A DNA stretch of 64,000 bases from Edaphochlamys debaryana. Its lineage: Eukaryota > Chlorophyta > Chlorophyceae > Chlamydomonadales. The notes under the pieces were generated by a model that had not been told where the DNA came from, did no database searches, and saw only the letters and a list, made by a program, of their open reading frames with translations. This document shows positions 46,901-59,783 of this stretch, in pieces. The first letter of the stretch is position 1. Each line of letters starts with the position of its first letter. The position numbers were made by a program, and so were the translations under genes. The stretch spans positions 62,001-126,000 of the forward strand of contig JAEHOE010000051.1 in NCBI GenBank assembly GCA_016858145.1, given 5' to 3'.

Positions 46901-48005
46901 GGGGTCGCCGGCCTTGAAGAAGGAGGAGATGACGCCATCGAGGAAGCCGGCAGGGACGGAGCCAGAGGGAAGGATGGCGGAGAACACGCTGGCAAGCAGG
47001 GGTGCAAAAAAGGCGGGAAACTCTTGGTACAGCTCAACCGGCAGGCCGTCAGGGCCGGGAGCGCGGCCAGCAGGCGAGGCGGCCAGCGCAGCCGCCACCT
47101 CAGAAACCGTGACCACGCTGCTGCCCAGGGCGGCGAGGCCAGCGGGCGCACAGCGGCGGCCTGCAGCGCGCAGCCCTGCAAGGACGGCCGCCCGGGGCCC
47201 AGCAGCAGCAGGCCGCGGAGAGCAGACGCCGCTCCAGTAGTCAGCGACCACCTGGGCCATGCGGCGGGGGTCGCTGGTGATGCCACCACCCGGGCAGCGG
47301 AGCGCTGCAATACGGCGGCAAGTGCCACGCGGCCGCACAAGCCGAGTGAGGGCAGGTGAGGGCCGCTCGCCGGATTGGAGCCACGCCAGGCGCGTCCGCC
47401 GGGCCAGGCCCTGCGACGCATGCCTTGCGGCGGCAGCGGCCTGGGAGTGCGCCGCCACTGCTTGGGATGCTGCGGCCGCGGCGGCGGCGGGCGTCGCTGC
47501 CTGCTCCACAGCTGCGAAGGCCGCTTCCGCAGCGTCTGCAGCAGCAGCCTCGACCGCGGCGGAGAAGACATGCCGCCGCCGCGCAGCAGCACTGAGCCGA
47601 GAGCACAGGCGGGACAGGTCGGCTTTGAAGCGGGGCCACCACCGCAGCAGCTGGACGGGATCCGCCGGGGCGGTGGGCGTACGGAGGGCGAGCCAGTCGT
47701 GCAGCTCGGTGCGCAGATCCGGAAAGTCCAGGAAGTGGAGGCGGGTGCGGGGGAGGCCAGGCCCAAGCGGTGAGGCAGCGGGGGAGGGAGCGAGGGCCGC
47801 CACCACCATGCGGTGGTCCGCAGGGCCGCCGGGCCGCACCGAGCAGGAGGTGACCAGGGGCGCCAGGTCCTCAGTCACCAGGACACGGTCAATGCGCGAG
47901 GAGCCAGAGCCACTGACGTACGTGTACGAGCGGCGGCCGGGGTGGAGGCGGCGGAAGGTGTCATGCAACCCTGGACACGAGGCCCTGAAGGCAGCAGCGA
48001 CAGGC
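43927..48005 (-). mobile_element. LINE copy H, 5'-truncated in the endonuclease
   Basis: 4.1 kb with the usual tail at the left end; LINE identity stops at about 48005 within the endonuclease. The endonuclease remnant has the canonical SRIDRVLV, unlike SRND in E and F. A 1-bp gain near 44700 (CCCTCCCGAGC duplication) shifts the frame before the Cys-His motif. Confidence 0.9.
44155..48005 (-). pseudogene. LINE ORF2 of copy H, frameshifted
   Basis: Open from the 5' truncation through the complete RT (FLDFYKAYD, GVRQGCPLAP, YADD). Near 44700 one extra base moves the Cys-His end into another frame (continuing to 44155), so the main frame stops early at 44537. Confidence 0.85.
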
Positions 48006-50380
48006 CAGTATCTAGCCATGGCCTCAAAAGTGTGAAACAAGCATAGAGCTTTGAGCGCTACGGGCCCTCTCGCGCCCTGCAACTTGATCTGCTAATCAGA
48101 GGCCCTCCAAATATACTTGTTCGCGGGGGCAGAAGTCCGCGAGGCGCGAGCTGGGGACCGCCGATGAACCGTCGCGGGCAACTTCTGCAGTCGCTTTTGC
48201 AGCTCGCAGCCGCGCTCTTTGTATTCTATGTGTTATTGACTACTGCTTGCAATAGAGGGTTACGGGACAGCCGCGATATCGCAGAGCGTGTTCGCTAGAG
48301 GTCAAAAGCTCTTCCAAGCATTCGCGACTTGCCGACATGCCGTCCCCTTGGTGCCCCCCCCCCCCTTCCCCCCCCCCCCTACTTTAAGGGGGGTGCACTC
48401 GTGTTATGCGCTGTTATGCGCTGGTCACAAGATACTGGGCGCATGGGCTAAGTTTGGGAGGCCCCTCGGTCCCTCACTTAGATTGCTGTCGATAATTGGG
48501 AAGCTGCGGCTTCGTTAGAAGGGAACTTGATTGGCGAAGCGGATTGATCACCGCATAGCCTTTAGCCGTGCCATTGTAAAGTGCGCGTGTTCCTCGGCCC
48601 ACCACAGCTCAGGTCCGGGCGCGGCCAGTGAGGCCGGCCGGTTCTTGACGCTCCCGTGCGAGCAGTCCATAAGCCCGTGCTAGACACTGCACATACCGCT
48701 AGGTCTCTTCCTCTTGCAGGTGCCCCTCGCTGGTGCTTGGCGCCCACCAGCCTGCGCCGCGTCCGCCACGCGCACGCACACGCACACGCACCTGCACCCC
48801 CTTGACCCCTCGGTATACTTGTGCCCCCGTGTCGGCTAGCCCCACAGGCTTAATCTGCCCTGCTCCCGCGCATTAGCCGAGCGCCCCTTGCAATAGCATT
48901 GCCGGTCTAGCTAGCTCCGTGCCCCACAAGCACGTCTGACGCGCAGCCGTAGTTCCCTCCGCACGCGAAGCGTAGCTGAGCGTGCCCATTGGCCCGGGCC
49001 TCCGCTCCCTGAGGATCAGGCAAAAGACCTGACCCAGGCTAGGTGACAGGGCGGCTGAATCCACCTGCACCTTTCCGGCGCGCACGCCCACTGATCCAGG
49101 GGTGCACATTTAGGGGCGGCTGAATCCACCCTACTTGAGCCGAAGTGCGTAATCCCAAGGTGTTATCCTAGCGCGCGGTACAGGAGCATCCCTCGCCCTC
49201 TCTAGGGTTGGGCACACGCAGGTCCGGAGGCTGAATCCCGAGGACCACCTTTAGCGACTAGGGCACACCGGTAAGAAGAGTAGGAAGAACCTACCACCCG
49301 TGTGGCAAGGCTCGTGACCCCCTTGGCCCGGGGCACAGGTGCAGTAGCGGCGACTCCGCACTGTGCTGCCTATACGTGTCATAATCCCTGGGGCGAACTA
49401 GGAAAGCAGGAACAAGGAGGTAGGCGTTCGTCTGGCACGTAGCTGCGGAGGCTGAATCCCGAGCAGCAACCCCCCCTTACTTAAGCTAGGGCACCGGACG
49501 CGGGCCCTCTGTACAGCTTTAGCGGGTGAGACCTCAACCGTCCCCCGTCGGGTGAGACCTCACCGTCCCCCGCTCTGCCCCGTTCACTAGGGCCTGCGCA
49601 CAAAGCGCTATAAACTAAAGACTTCCGCTGCGTAATCACCCTCAGCTTCAGGCTGAACTAGCTCGCTCTCACCCAGCGTAGCCCCCACGCCCCCCACCGG
49701 GCGCATGAACGTGTTGGCAGGTGTCTCCACAAACCCCACACAGGCAGTAGATCATCCAGGCGATCCTAGGGCGCGCCTCTGTGTCACCGCGTAGTCACAC
49801 CACTTGTTAGGGGATACACAAGGGCTTGACGTGTTTGCGCGAGCAAACAGGGAAAAAATTTGGGTGTTGACACGTTTGGTGTACACGACGCGTTTGAAGC
49901 TGACATGAGACCGGGTCACGTCTACATACAGGCACGCCCCTGCCCCCTGCCGACCTCTCCCCCGCCCGCCCCCCTCCCTTCCGTAACTCGTCTCCCGTGT
50001 CTCCTTTCCCCCTCCCTTCCGCCGTCATGATGAGGGCTGATGAAGGGCCTGATCAGGGCCCGAGCCTGCATGGGCATGTGGGTCATTGAGTTGAGGTCTG
50101 GCCTGAACTCAAACATCTGACGGCGTGCTTAAGAACACATAATAGCTTCTGAGAGGGCCTGACTAGCTGACGCTGCGGCGAGGTCGAACGATGGAGCCCA
50201 TCGCGCACAGCGCGCAAACTTAACTTCCCGTGACGCTTCCATGGTCATCTGGCTCGCTGACCATACCAAAGGGGCAAGCGCATCGTCTTGTGGGAAGGAC
50301 CGAGGAAGCATCGGCCTGTTCGCGCGCGAAGCCATCGCTGTCGCGCGGACCTGGCGTTGAGCGCTGACTACAAATCGCTG
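48006..50380. other. Intergenic region with short dispersed repeats
   Basis: No convincing gene. GGCTGAATCC recurs at about 49053, 49117, 49229 and 49450; GGGTGAGACCTCA occurs twice at about 49523-49563; a CA/CG-rich tract lies at 48765-48795; C-runs lie at 48354-48380. A 6-bp hairpin (GTTTGC-GCGA-GCAAAC) is at 49833-49848. The last bases may hold the 5' leader exon of the next gene. Confidence 0.5.
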
Positions 50381-50516
50381 GTAAGGTGCTTCTGCTTGTC
50401 TCGACATGCGGGTGGCTGGCCCTGCCCGGGCTGGACGCCGTGCCCCCGCGTCGCGCCTCTTAGGGCCGGCCCCCGCTCACCTCGTGCCCCGCCCCGCCCC
50501 CTCACTCCTCCTCCAG
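50381..50516 (+). other. Probable 5' leader intron of the Kelch gene
   Basis: A strong donor GCTG|GTAAGG at 50381 and an acceptor CTCCTCCAG ending 50516 lie upstream of the first ATG (50589). The upstream frames do not support coding, so this would be an intron in the 5' UTR. Confidence 0.45.
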
Positions 50517-50588
50517 CTGCTACGCTACGCATCTCTGACCCGTGGGACGCTGTCGGCCGCTGTGCCTCTGTCACCCGCGGCCGGCGGC

Positions 50589-53500
50589 ATGCAGTGGCTA
50601 CCCTGCTCCGCGGCCAGCGCCGATGCGGCGGTCACCACTGCGCGCTTCGGGCACACGGCGGCGTGCATCAGCGGCACGGGCTCGGTGTGGGGCACGGGTG
50701 AGGGGGGGGGGGGGGTAGGTGGGGAGGTGGGTGGGGATACGGGTGAGGTGAGGCCGGGGGTTGAGGGGTGGGAGGGTAATCGAGGGGGCCCTGGGTTGCT
50801 GTGGTTGGGGGTTCGGGGCATCTCCGGCCCCTGTGCGCCGGAGGAGCCAGGTCGCCTGGGTTTCGAGCGTGCTGTGCCTGCGACCAGGTGGAATGCGGAG
50901 GTACAGGTCCGGACCTGAGCCCTGCCCAAACACACGTGCCACCTGCTCCTTTGCGTGCGCTTTACCCCCCCCCACCCCACCCCACCCCTCCCCCTCCCCC
51001 CAGACCTTGTGGTGGTCTTCGGCGGCGTGAGCTACAGCCCCGGAGCGCCGGAGCCGGGGGCGCCCGGCAGTGCAGGGGGGGCGGGGGGCGGGGGCGGCGA
51101 CCTGGGTGCAGCAGCAGCGGGGGGCGGGGGCGGCGCGGGGTCGCAGTTGGAGCACCACGCGGCGCTGGGGGACGTGGTGGTGCTGCAGGTGGGTGGGGTG
51201 GGGGGGTGGGGGGTGGGGGGGGGTGGGGGAGTGGCGGGTGGGTGGGGGGTGAGGGTGGGTGGGAGGGGGCGCGGGTGGGGAATGGGAGAGGAGAGGAAGG
51301 TGCCCTGCTGGGAGAGAAGCTGGCTACGGTGTGTGGGTGTGTGGGTGTGGGGCAGGTGGGGCTGTGCACAGCGACGGGGACGACGGGTTGTGGAGCAAAT
51401 ACTTTGGCATGCAGGGATTGAAGGGTGGGGCCCCGGGCGAGGCCACCCAGCTTCCCACAGCAGCCCCCGCCCCCTTGCGTGTGTGTGCCCCCTCCGCAGG
51501 CCGAGGCGGACATGTGGTTCGCACCCCAGGTGTCGGGTGGGTGCCCCGGGGGGAGGGGGAGGGGGAGGGAGGGGAGTAAGAGGGCCCGGCTGCACTGGAG
51601 CTTCGCCGTCAACCTTATCAAACCCCCCTTTGGCACTCCCAGGCTCGCCCGACTACGGCTGCCCCGAGGCGCGCGCCTTCCACTGCGCCGCCGCCGTGGA
51701 CCGCCGTATGTACGTGTTCGGGGGCCACGTGCTGTCGTACGACCAGGACCAGGTACGACAGTGCGGGGTGGCGGTTGTGGCGCCCGTCCCCGCGCAACAC
51801 CACCCGAACCTCCGCTCCCCTTCCCTGTGTCCATCCTCACACACCTGCGCCCCCACCCTGCGCCCCCACCCTGCGCCCCCCAGAACAAGAAGCGGCGGCG
51901 ATTCTTCAACGACCTGTGGTGCCTGGACACGGTGGGGGGGTGGGGGTGGGGGCGCTGGGTGGAGGGGGTGGTAACGGGGAGGGAGTGGAAGGGGATGGAC
52001 GGTGGGCTTCAGGAGCCACCCAGCCCCGCCAGCCGGCGAGTCAGCAAGCGGGCCGCGCAAAGCTACGGAGCGCACGCGCAAGGACCCACGTACCCGGCTG
52101 GCCGAGGTTGAGCTCTCGCACTGACCACTTACTGCCAGCCAGTGGGGGTCTCTTTAACCGGCGTGTGCCCAACCCCTCAGCACACAACTAACCCCTACCT
52201 CATACTACCATCCATCCCCTCCCCTCCCCTCCCCGCAGGACACGTGGACCTGGCAGCGCCTGGACCCCGGCCCGGGCCCCGGGGCCGTGCCGGGACAGGT
52301 GGGGACGGGGGGGATCAGGACCTGCAGGGCTCTATTATCGCTACGTGTTGTGCCGTTGTGCCAGTCCGAGCCTTGATTCCCCAATGCCCCTGGGCCCCCC
52401 AGGCGTTGCCTTCCCCTCGTTTCACACCTCTCCAGCGTGTCTCCCGTGCTCTCACCGCTTCTTGCACCCGGCTCGGGTTCACATGCGCCCATGCCCGCCT
52501 ACATTGCTCCTGCCCCTCTCTTTGTTTCTCCACCCCGCCTCCTACCCTCCCGCTCGCGCCGCGATCCCGCTCAGCAACAAACACTCCCCCTCAACACCAC
52601 ACCCCCACACCCCTCAGGCCCCCGAGCAGCCCCCCCGTCGGGACATGGCGACCCTCACCCGCGCCGGCCCCGGCTGCCTGCTGCTGTTCGGGGGGCGGCT
52701 GGAGTCGGGGCGGGTGGCAGGGGACGCATGGATCCTGGATCTGGCCACGTGAGGCTTTGGGGGAGCAGGGGGTTGAGAGGGGGAGGTGTCGAGGGGGACC
52801 TGGATCTGAGGGCGGAGGAGGTCCAGCGCAATTATGCACTGCGGTGGGCGGAAGGGCTCGGCACCCTTGCTGTTGGATACCCTGCCCCTTTGCCCTCAAC
52901 CTCCTCCCTTCACCCTCCCCCCCCCCCTCCCACCCCAGGCACACCTGGTCACAGCTGCGCATCCCCGGGCCCTCGCCCCCGCCCCGCAAGATGCACGCAG
53001 CCGTCTACGTAAGCGGGGGGGAGCGGGGAACGACGAGGGAGGGTGCAGGGTGAAGGTCGGTGCGTGGTTGTGGTGAAGGATGGTGAAGCCTGTGGTTGGC
53101 ACTCACCCGGACCGATGCCCAGAGCGCTACAAGGGGAGAGTGTTCGTGGAACAGCGCAGTAGGCTCCAGGCGTGCGGCGGTTGTGGAAGCCCAATAAGAA
53201 CTGCAGGAGATTGCTCCTCACGCCCGAGGTGAAGGGTCCGGGCCCTCGCCAGCCGCTCGGCGTCCCACTCAACCCCCAGTCCGCAGCCCCTCCCTGACGG
53301 CCCCCTCCATCAAACCTTCCCCTCCCTTCCCCCCGCTATCCCCCCCTTTCCCCCCCCCCCTTTCCCCCCCCCCACCCTTCCCCCCTCCCCCCCAGGCCAC
53401 CAACCGTGTGGTCATCTTTGGCGGCGAGCGGGACGCTGGCGTGCTTGACGACCTGTGGACGCTCAAGGGGGCGGACCCGGCCGCGGGGGAGCCGGCGCGG

Positions 53501-56500
53501 TGGACGCTCATTCGGCTGAGGCCGGCGCCCGCGGGCAGGTTCGGACACGCCATGGCGGGTGAGGGGCGGGGAAGAGGGGGTTGGCGGGTGGGGTGGGGGG
53601 AAGGGACGGGGGAGCATGAGGGGCATATGGAGAGGTGGGGGGCGGGGGGCGGTGAGCGAGGGATGGGGGCGTGCAGGTCCACGCCATCGGGCTGACCTGG
53701 CACGGCATGGCATGGTGAGGTTTTGGGGTAGAAGGGGAGAAGTGGGGCTGGGCGTAGTCAGAGAGTGGTCCTGGCCCGGAGCATGAGACCCTGGCGCTGT
53801 TCCGTGCCTCTTGCGGTGTTGGCCCGACCCATCCCTTTGTAAACATTACCTGCACTGTAAAAGAGGGGGTTAGGCGGGTGGGGGGTGAGGAGGGGGAGAA
53901 TGTTCAAAGAGGGGCGTAGATGGGTGGGTGGAGAGGGGTTGGGCAAAGCATGAGCTGCTGACCCGACCGCACCCTTTCCATGTCCCCCTCTCCTTCTAGA
54001 CCCCCCCCCCCCCCCACCTTCCCCCCCTTCGTCCCCCCAGCCTGCGGCTCCCGCCTGGCTGTGTTCGGGGGCTGCCTGGACCAGAGCAGCCTGCTGTCCT
54101 TCACACGCAACTACGTGCAGGTGGGGGGGAGGGGGGGGGCATGTGGGGAAGGGGATTTGCGCGGTGAGCAGTGCATGGGGAGGGAGGGGCAGGGGCAGGG
54201 CGCTGTCCTTCACACGCAACTACGTGCAGGTGGGGGGGGGGGGGGGGGGGGGCATGTGGGGAAGGGGATTTGCGCGGTGAGCAGTGCATGGGGAGGGAGG
54301 GGCAGGGGCAGGGCGCTGTCCTTCACACGCAACTACGTGCAGGTGGGGGGGAGGGGGGTGCATGTAGGGAAGGGGATTTGCGCGGTGAGCAGTGCATGGG
54401 GAGGGAGGGGTAGAGGCAGGGCGCTGTCCTTCACACGCAACTACGTGCAGGTGTGTATATGGGGCGCGTGGGGGGGGGGGCAGTGTGTGTGTGGAAGGTA
54501 CCCAATGGGGCAGGGGCCGGGGACATGGCGTTGCCGCTCACGCGCAACTACGTGCAGGTTGTACTAGGGAGGGGGGTGGTGCAGGGGAGGGGCGCTGAGC
54601 GGGTGCAGGGTACAGACCGGGGGGGTGACAGGCTGAAGGGCGTTGGAAGGGTGGAAGGGCTCAAGGGTTAAGGTACCGGGTCGGGGGCCGGGGCTGGGGG
54701 CAGGTGGGGGGTGAGAGGTGTCTGTTGGGGCACATGTGGGTTCGTGCCTCATGTCCCGCACCCCGTGCATGCCTGGCGAGCTATCACCGGGCCGGGTCCG
54801 TCACGGCCCCCCTCCCTACCCAACCTCCTCCGCAGTGCAATGAGCTGTGGGTCCTGGACATGGCCACATTCAGGTGGGGCCGGGGGGAGAGGCTTCAGGC
54901 AGGGGGCTTGGATGGCCGAGCGGGTGCGGGAGGGGGTCTCGAAAGGCAGGGTGCACGGTGCGGCCTTGGCACGCCCTGACACGAAGGTCGGGACATGGCT
55001 ATTCACGGGTTCGGGCACACGGAGCGGGTCTGGCGGGCCTGGCAACGTTTACATCGTCGGGGCGTGGACTGTGGGCGCGGCTGCCGGCGGCTAGGCGCAC
55101 GGGCGGCAGAGCCTCTGGACCAGCTGTGCGCGCACGGCCCATGCGAGGCCGTGGGAGCAGGCCTTGAGGCACGGGACATCCCCGAACTCCATACCTCTCC
55201 ACAAATCCAACCCTGACCGCCACCCCCACCCCCCCCCACCCCCCCACCCCCCCACCCCCCCCCCACCACCACCCAACCCCCAACCCCCAACCCCCATCCC
55301 CCAACCCCCACCCCCCACCCCCCATCCCCCACCCCCAGCTGGCACCGCGTGGACCCCCCCGAGGGCGTCACGGCTCTCTCGGGGGCGGCCCTGGACGACC
55401 CGGCCCTGGCGCACAGCCTGGGGGCGATGCAGGGGGACAAGCAGGTGGGGAGCGGGGGTGGGTGGGGGGGTAGGGGGGAGGACGGAAGGTGGATGGTGCT
55501 GATCAAGTAGGAAAACGCGTGCCGCCATAGTCCACAGTCTATACACCCTATGCGCTTCTTACCTGGCCCCTCCTATTCCTCCGAACCCCCCCCCCTTTTG
55601 TCCTTCGATCGGCCTTCCTCACCCAATGCACACACACACACACACACACACCCTCTCATCCCCCCGCCCCCCCAGCTGCTGCTGCTCCCCGTGGAGCGCA
55701 TGTGCCACTCCCTGGTGGCGGGGGCGGGGGGGCGGCTGCTGCTGGCGGGGGGGCGCAAGCGGGACGGCATCTGCGCGGAGAGCTGGTGGCTGAGCATGGT
55801 GAGGGAGGGGGGGGGGGGGGGGAGGAGGGGAGGGAGCGAGAAGAGGCCAACACTTGAGTTCGCCAGGGATACCGACCAAATGACGAGGCCTCAGATCCGC
55901 TCCCCGCTCCGCCTGACAATGATCAACGCCTGGCCGCTTGGGACTCGACCGCCCCTCATCCCTTCCCGGCCCTTCTTGCCAGGGCCCCGACAACCTCACC
56001 CCAACCCTCACCGTGCCGCCACCCGCCACCGTTGCCGCGGCCCTCCGCAGCGGCCTGCAGGCCCCGCCCCGCGCCCCGGGCCCGCAGCCCTCCGCGCACG
56101 CCGCGCCCCACGCAGCCCACCCCGCCCCGGCCTCTCCGACGCCCACCGCCGCTGCGGCCGCCGCCGCCACCGCCCCTGCGTCACACGCCGGTGCGACTCC
56201 CGGAGCGCCGCCCGCTCCCACCGCCGCCGCCGCCACCGGCACACTGCTGCAGAACCTCCTCATGCGACGGCCGGGCCAGCCAGGCCCACCCGGGGCCCAG
56301 GCCCCGCCGCCTCCGCCGGCCGGCCCGGGGCACGCGCACTCGCACTCGTACCCTACTGCGGCCTCGGGGGGCCCGTCCCTGGGGGGCAGTGGCGTGGGCC
56401 CCTCCCTGGCGGGGTCGGGGTCGGCCCTGGACGCCCTCGCCTCATCCACCCTGGTGCCCATCGACGGTGAGGGCTGTGGGCATGGGACTGGAAGCCGCAG

Positions 56501-58664
56501 GCGGGTGGGAGACTGGTCGGGCGACGCACCACTCGACTCGTCCCTGGCTCGCGCAAACTCGCCACTACCACCTGCACACCTCGGCCCATCCTTCACTTGC
56601 GCGCCGCTCTCGTTTTATTGCGCGCCGCTCTCGATTGCTCCTCAGTACCGTTCATCCCCGCCCTCCCCCTCAGGCCCCGGCCCCGGTCCCACGGGCCCCC
56701 TCCTGCTGGACCCGGGTTACCCGGGGGCCCAGGCCAAACCCACCCAGCCTGCGTCGGCCGCCCCCACACCCTCCCCCCTCTCGGCGTCTGCCCTCGCCGC
56801 TGCCGCCGCCGCCACGCCGGCAGCGGCCGCCTCTGCCGCCGGCGCCGCGGGGGCGGCGCTGCTCAGCCGCCTTACCACCAAGGTCTCCACCCTACTGGGC
56901 CCCGCCGGGCCCACCCCGGGCCCCGCCTCGGGCCCCGCCCCGGCGGGCAGCGGCGGGCCCTCACCAGGCCCCTCCCTGTCCACCTCCCCGGGGGCCGCAG
57001 GCGCAGGGTCGGGCCTGCTGGCCCGCTTCAGGCCCACGGGGTCCAGCACCAACCTCACGGGGCCCACCGTGGCCCAGCCCGGCCCCGGCCAGGCCCAGGC
57101 CCAGGCCCACATGCAGGCCCAGGGCCGGCAGGCGGCGGGCGTGGCCGTGGCGGGCGGCGGGGGCGCTCGGTCCCAGCCGCAGCAGGCGCAGGGCGCAGGT
57201 GGGTGGCGCATGGGCACAGGCCCGTGGGACGTAGGCTTGACACGGTGCATCTAGCCGCGAGCCGCCATCAAAGCCCTTGCTGCATTCGCCCTTGCTGCAT
57301 TGCCCTTGATCATAACCCCATATCCCCTCCTCTTGTCCCCTCCCCGGCTGCCCCGCAGCCGAGCCCCTGCAGCAGCTGCGTGCCCGCCTGGGCCTCGCGC
57401 CCCTACCGCCCCCCGCCGCCGGCTCCTCCTCCGCCTCTGTTCCGCCCCCGCAACCCCCGCCCCCTGCCACCACCCCGCCAGCTCTGGAGCCCCTGGCCGC
57501 CCTTGCATCGATGGGCCGAGCCCTGGCGGCGCAGGCGGGCGGGGCCGAGGGCGGCCCCGAGGGCGCTGGGGCCGGGGGGGACGGCAGGCGGGGCCGTGCG
57601 GCGGAGGAGGGTGCGGCGGCGGCGGCGGCGGCCGTGGCCCGCGCGCGGCGGCACCTGGCGTGCTGCGCCCCCGAGCAGCTGCGGGTGGGCGACCTGCCCC
57701 TGCTGCTGGCGGACTGCCAGGTGGGCGGGGGGGGGGGGTTGGGGTGGAATTGGGGTGGGGGGGGGGGTGGGGAGGGGGTGGGGTTATGGGGGTCTGTGAC
57801 AGCTCCATTGACGTGTTGACCAGGGCAGGCGGGAGACGGCTGGCGGACTGCCAGGTGGGCGGGGGGGCTAGACGGGAGGACACGACGATGGTGTTGAAAA
57901 CGACGTGTCAATGGGCGGACGTGAGCTGGCTGAGTCGAGTGGGGGCAGGGGCAGGACTGCCAGGCGGGGGGATTGTGAAGAGGTGGGGCTGGAGCCCGGG
58001 ACACAGGGAGCTGCCAGGGGCATGGCTGCGCCCCCTTCCCGCCAGCGGCCTTGCCGATGTCCGTCCGTAGCTTCATCCTCAATTCCATGCAACGCATCCA
58101 CTCCTCTCCTCTCCTCTAACCCTCACCCCCTACTGCCCTGCCCCCCCTGCCCACGGTACCCCAGGCCCTCCTCAAGGAGCGCTCCTGCGGCGGCTGGGCG
58201 ACCCTGGTGGAGGAGGCGCGCGGCGACCTCCCCTCCAACTCCTCCAACCCCTCCTCCGCCGCCCCCTCCTCCGCGGCCCCCTCCCCCTCTCCCCCCCTGG
58301 ACCTGGGCGTCTTGGCCGCGCTGCTGGCCTCCCACGCCCACCCCCTGGCGGGCCTGGGGCCGGAGGGGCTGCGGCTGGGGGACGTGGGGGAGCTGCTGGG
58401 GGCGTACAGGTGCGGCTGGGGTGTGCCGGCGTGTGCTTGGTTGAAGGCGACAGGGGCGTGGGGTACAGTACTCGGGTAGGGCTTTGCGCTGGGCACGTGC
58501 GGAACGGAGCACGTGCAGTGGGGTGTATAAACCGCTGCTGGGGGCGTACCGCACTTCGCTTCATATGATGCCACCCTCACCCCTTCCCTTGCTTGGTTGC
58601 TTGGTTGCTCTGCCTCAGGGGCCTGGTCCTGTCAGCCCCGCCCGGAGGCGCCGTGACGGGTTGA
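50589..58664 (+). CDS. Kelch-repeat beta-propeller protein with Ala/Pro/Gly-rich C-terminal region
   Basis: Eighteen exons keep one frame for 973 residues: 50589-50697, 51004-51188, 51500-51536, 51643-51752, 51884-51931, 52239-52298, 52618-52748, 52939-53008, 53396-53558, 54041-54120, 54836-54873, 55339-55444, 55676-55798, 55983-56466, 56674-57198, 57359-57720, 58165-58409, 58619-58664 (TGA). Residues 1-420 hold about six Kelch units: RFGHTAACISG...VVVFGG, MYVFGG...NDLWCLDTDTWTWQRL, CLLLFGG...AWILDLATHTWSQL, VVIFGG...LDDLWTL, RLAVFGG...NELWVLDMATF, LLLAGG. Such propellers bind proteins. Residues 421-973 are low complexity, ending in a Leu-rich helical part (QLRVGDLPLLLADCQ, LLASHAHPLAGLGPEGLRLGD). 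No BTB, F-box or phosphatase domain is seen, so the partner is unknown. Exon ends are inferred by eye. Confidence 0.82.
54094..54557 (+). repeat. Tandem copies of an exon end with its splice donor
   Basis: The last 27 bases of Kelch exon 10 (CTGTCCTTCACACGCAACTA...) and its GTGGGG donor recur in the following intron at 54203, 54316, 54424 and, degenerate, 54531. The period is 107-113 bp. Each copy ends CAG|GT, giving five possible donors. Confidence 0.9.
55216..55338. repeat. C-rich intron tract (CCCCCAACC/CCCCCACC repeats)
   Basis: About 120 bp of CCCCCA and CCCCAACC units precede exon 12. The minus strand could form G-quadruplexes. A CA dinucleotide run follows in the next intron (about 55627-55651). 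Confidence 0.8.
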
Positions 58665-59783
58665 GCCCGCACAGCTGTGCGTGCGTCGCAACGGGTCCCG
58701 AGTGCTGCAAGGCTGGAGGGGGGGTAGGGGGGGCGATCACCCCGCCCCTACCTGGCCTCGCACGTCCTTCTTTCACAGCCAGGAGGCCGCCATACATTGT
58801 TCATTCGCAAATCGGCCCTTAGACGTGGCGGCGGCAAGGGCGGGGGCGAGGCCCCTGGCTAGCTGGGGGGCGGGCGGGCGGGCGTTTGGCCCACGGGCGG
58901 TGACCCCACGCCTCACACCTGGACCCATACGCTGCCATGTATCCAATGTATGACCGCGCCACGCCATCAAGCCGGGGTCATGATGAGAGCACGGGCGACG
59001 GAAGGGGAGTTTGGGGGAGGGGACCGCCACCCACACCCAGGATGCGATATTCACAATAGGAACCAGCTCCGTCGAGCGCGAGATCTTCCTCGTTGCGTCA
59101 GGGGCTCTCAGCAGCGCCCGTAGTGAGTCGGGTTGCACAGAAAAGGCGGGGGGCGGGGGGAGCCAGGCAATACCGTAGAGGCAGCGGGCGGGGCGAGGGG
59201 GTCCCAGGGGCGTGGGGTTGGGGCACGGTGTGAGGGGCCCGCAAGTAACCGCGAGACGGGCAGGGCTGAGACATAGTCAAAGATCGGACAGCACGCGATG
59301 CCCTTGCACCCGGCCCTTGACAGGCTTCTGCCAAGGCGAGCGTCAAGCAAGGGCAGCCGGCGAAGGTTGCGGTCCTGCCAACAGCTCGCGCGTTACAGGT
59401 ACACCTGAGCCCCCGTCCCAAACAGCTCAGTATTCCACAGTTCCATCGTCTGCAAGGGCGAGTTGGTAATCGGCACTCGGCAGCCGAACTTTGCAGCAGG
59501 ATCCAGGGCTGCATGAGAGCTGTCCCGGCCAGCTCAGCAGATGCTAGCGCGCGCTTAGTCCCGGGCAAGCCGCAGCGTCCCTCTCGTCGAGATCCCATAT
59601 TCCTACACGAGCTTTTCTCACTGACCAAGGACGCGTTCTTGACGGCCGCGGACAATTGTCGCGACTTTCACTGCGTGTCCCGCGCGACCCGAGACCCGCG
59701 TACCTAAGCTCATTACAGCCTGAACAGGCGCCCTATTGGAACTCCTCTCAGGCGCAGCGCTGTCAAGCACTCGGGGGGAAAGC
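58665..59783. other. Region between the Kelch gene and DRP5B
   Basis: No open frame with splice or motif support. It should contain the Kelch gene terminator and the DRP5B promoter and leader; I could not place a TATA box or a TGTAA motif with confidence. Confidence 0.5.

Noticed and set aside
23666..47773. Plus-strand frames of 225-351 codons repeated in each LINE copy
   Set aside because: They are antisense shadows of ORF2. Their apparent conservation only reflects the near identity of the DNA copies.
48083..48120. tRNA gene around CTTGATCTGCTAATCAG
   Set aside because: The anticodon-like loop does not sit on a matching 5-bp stem, and there is no T-arm sequence nearby.
59098..59655. 185-codon minus-strand frame between the two host genes
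   Set aside because: No motif, low-complexity composition, and it lies where the DRP5B promoter and leader must be.
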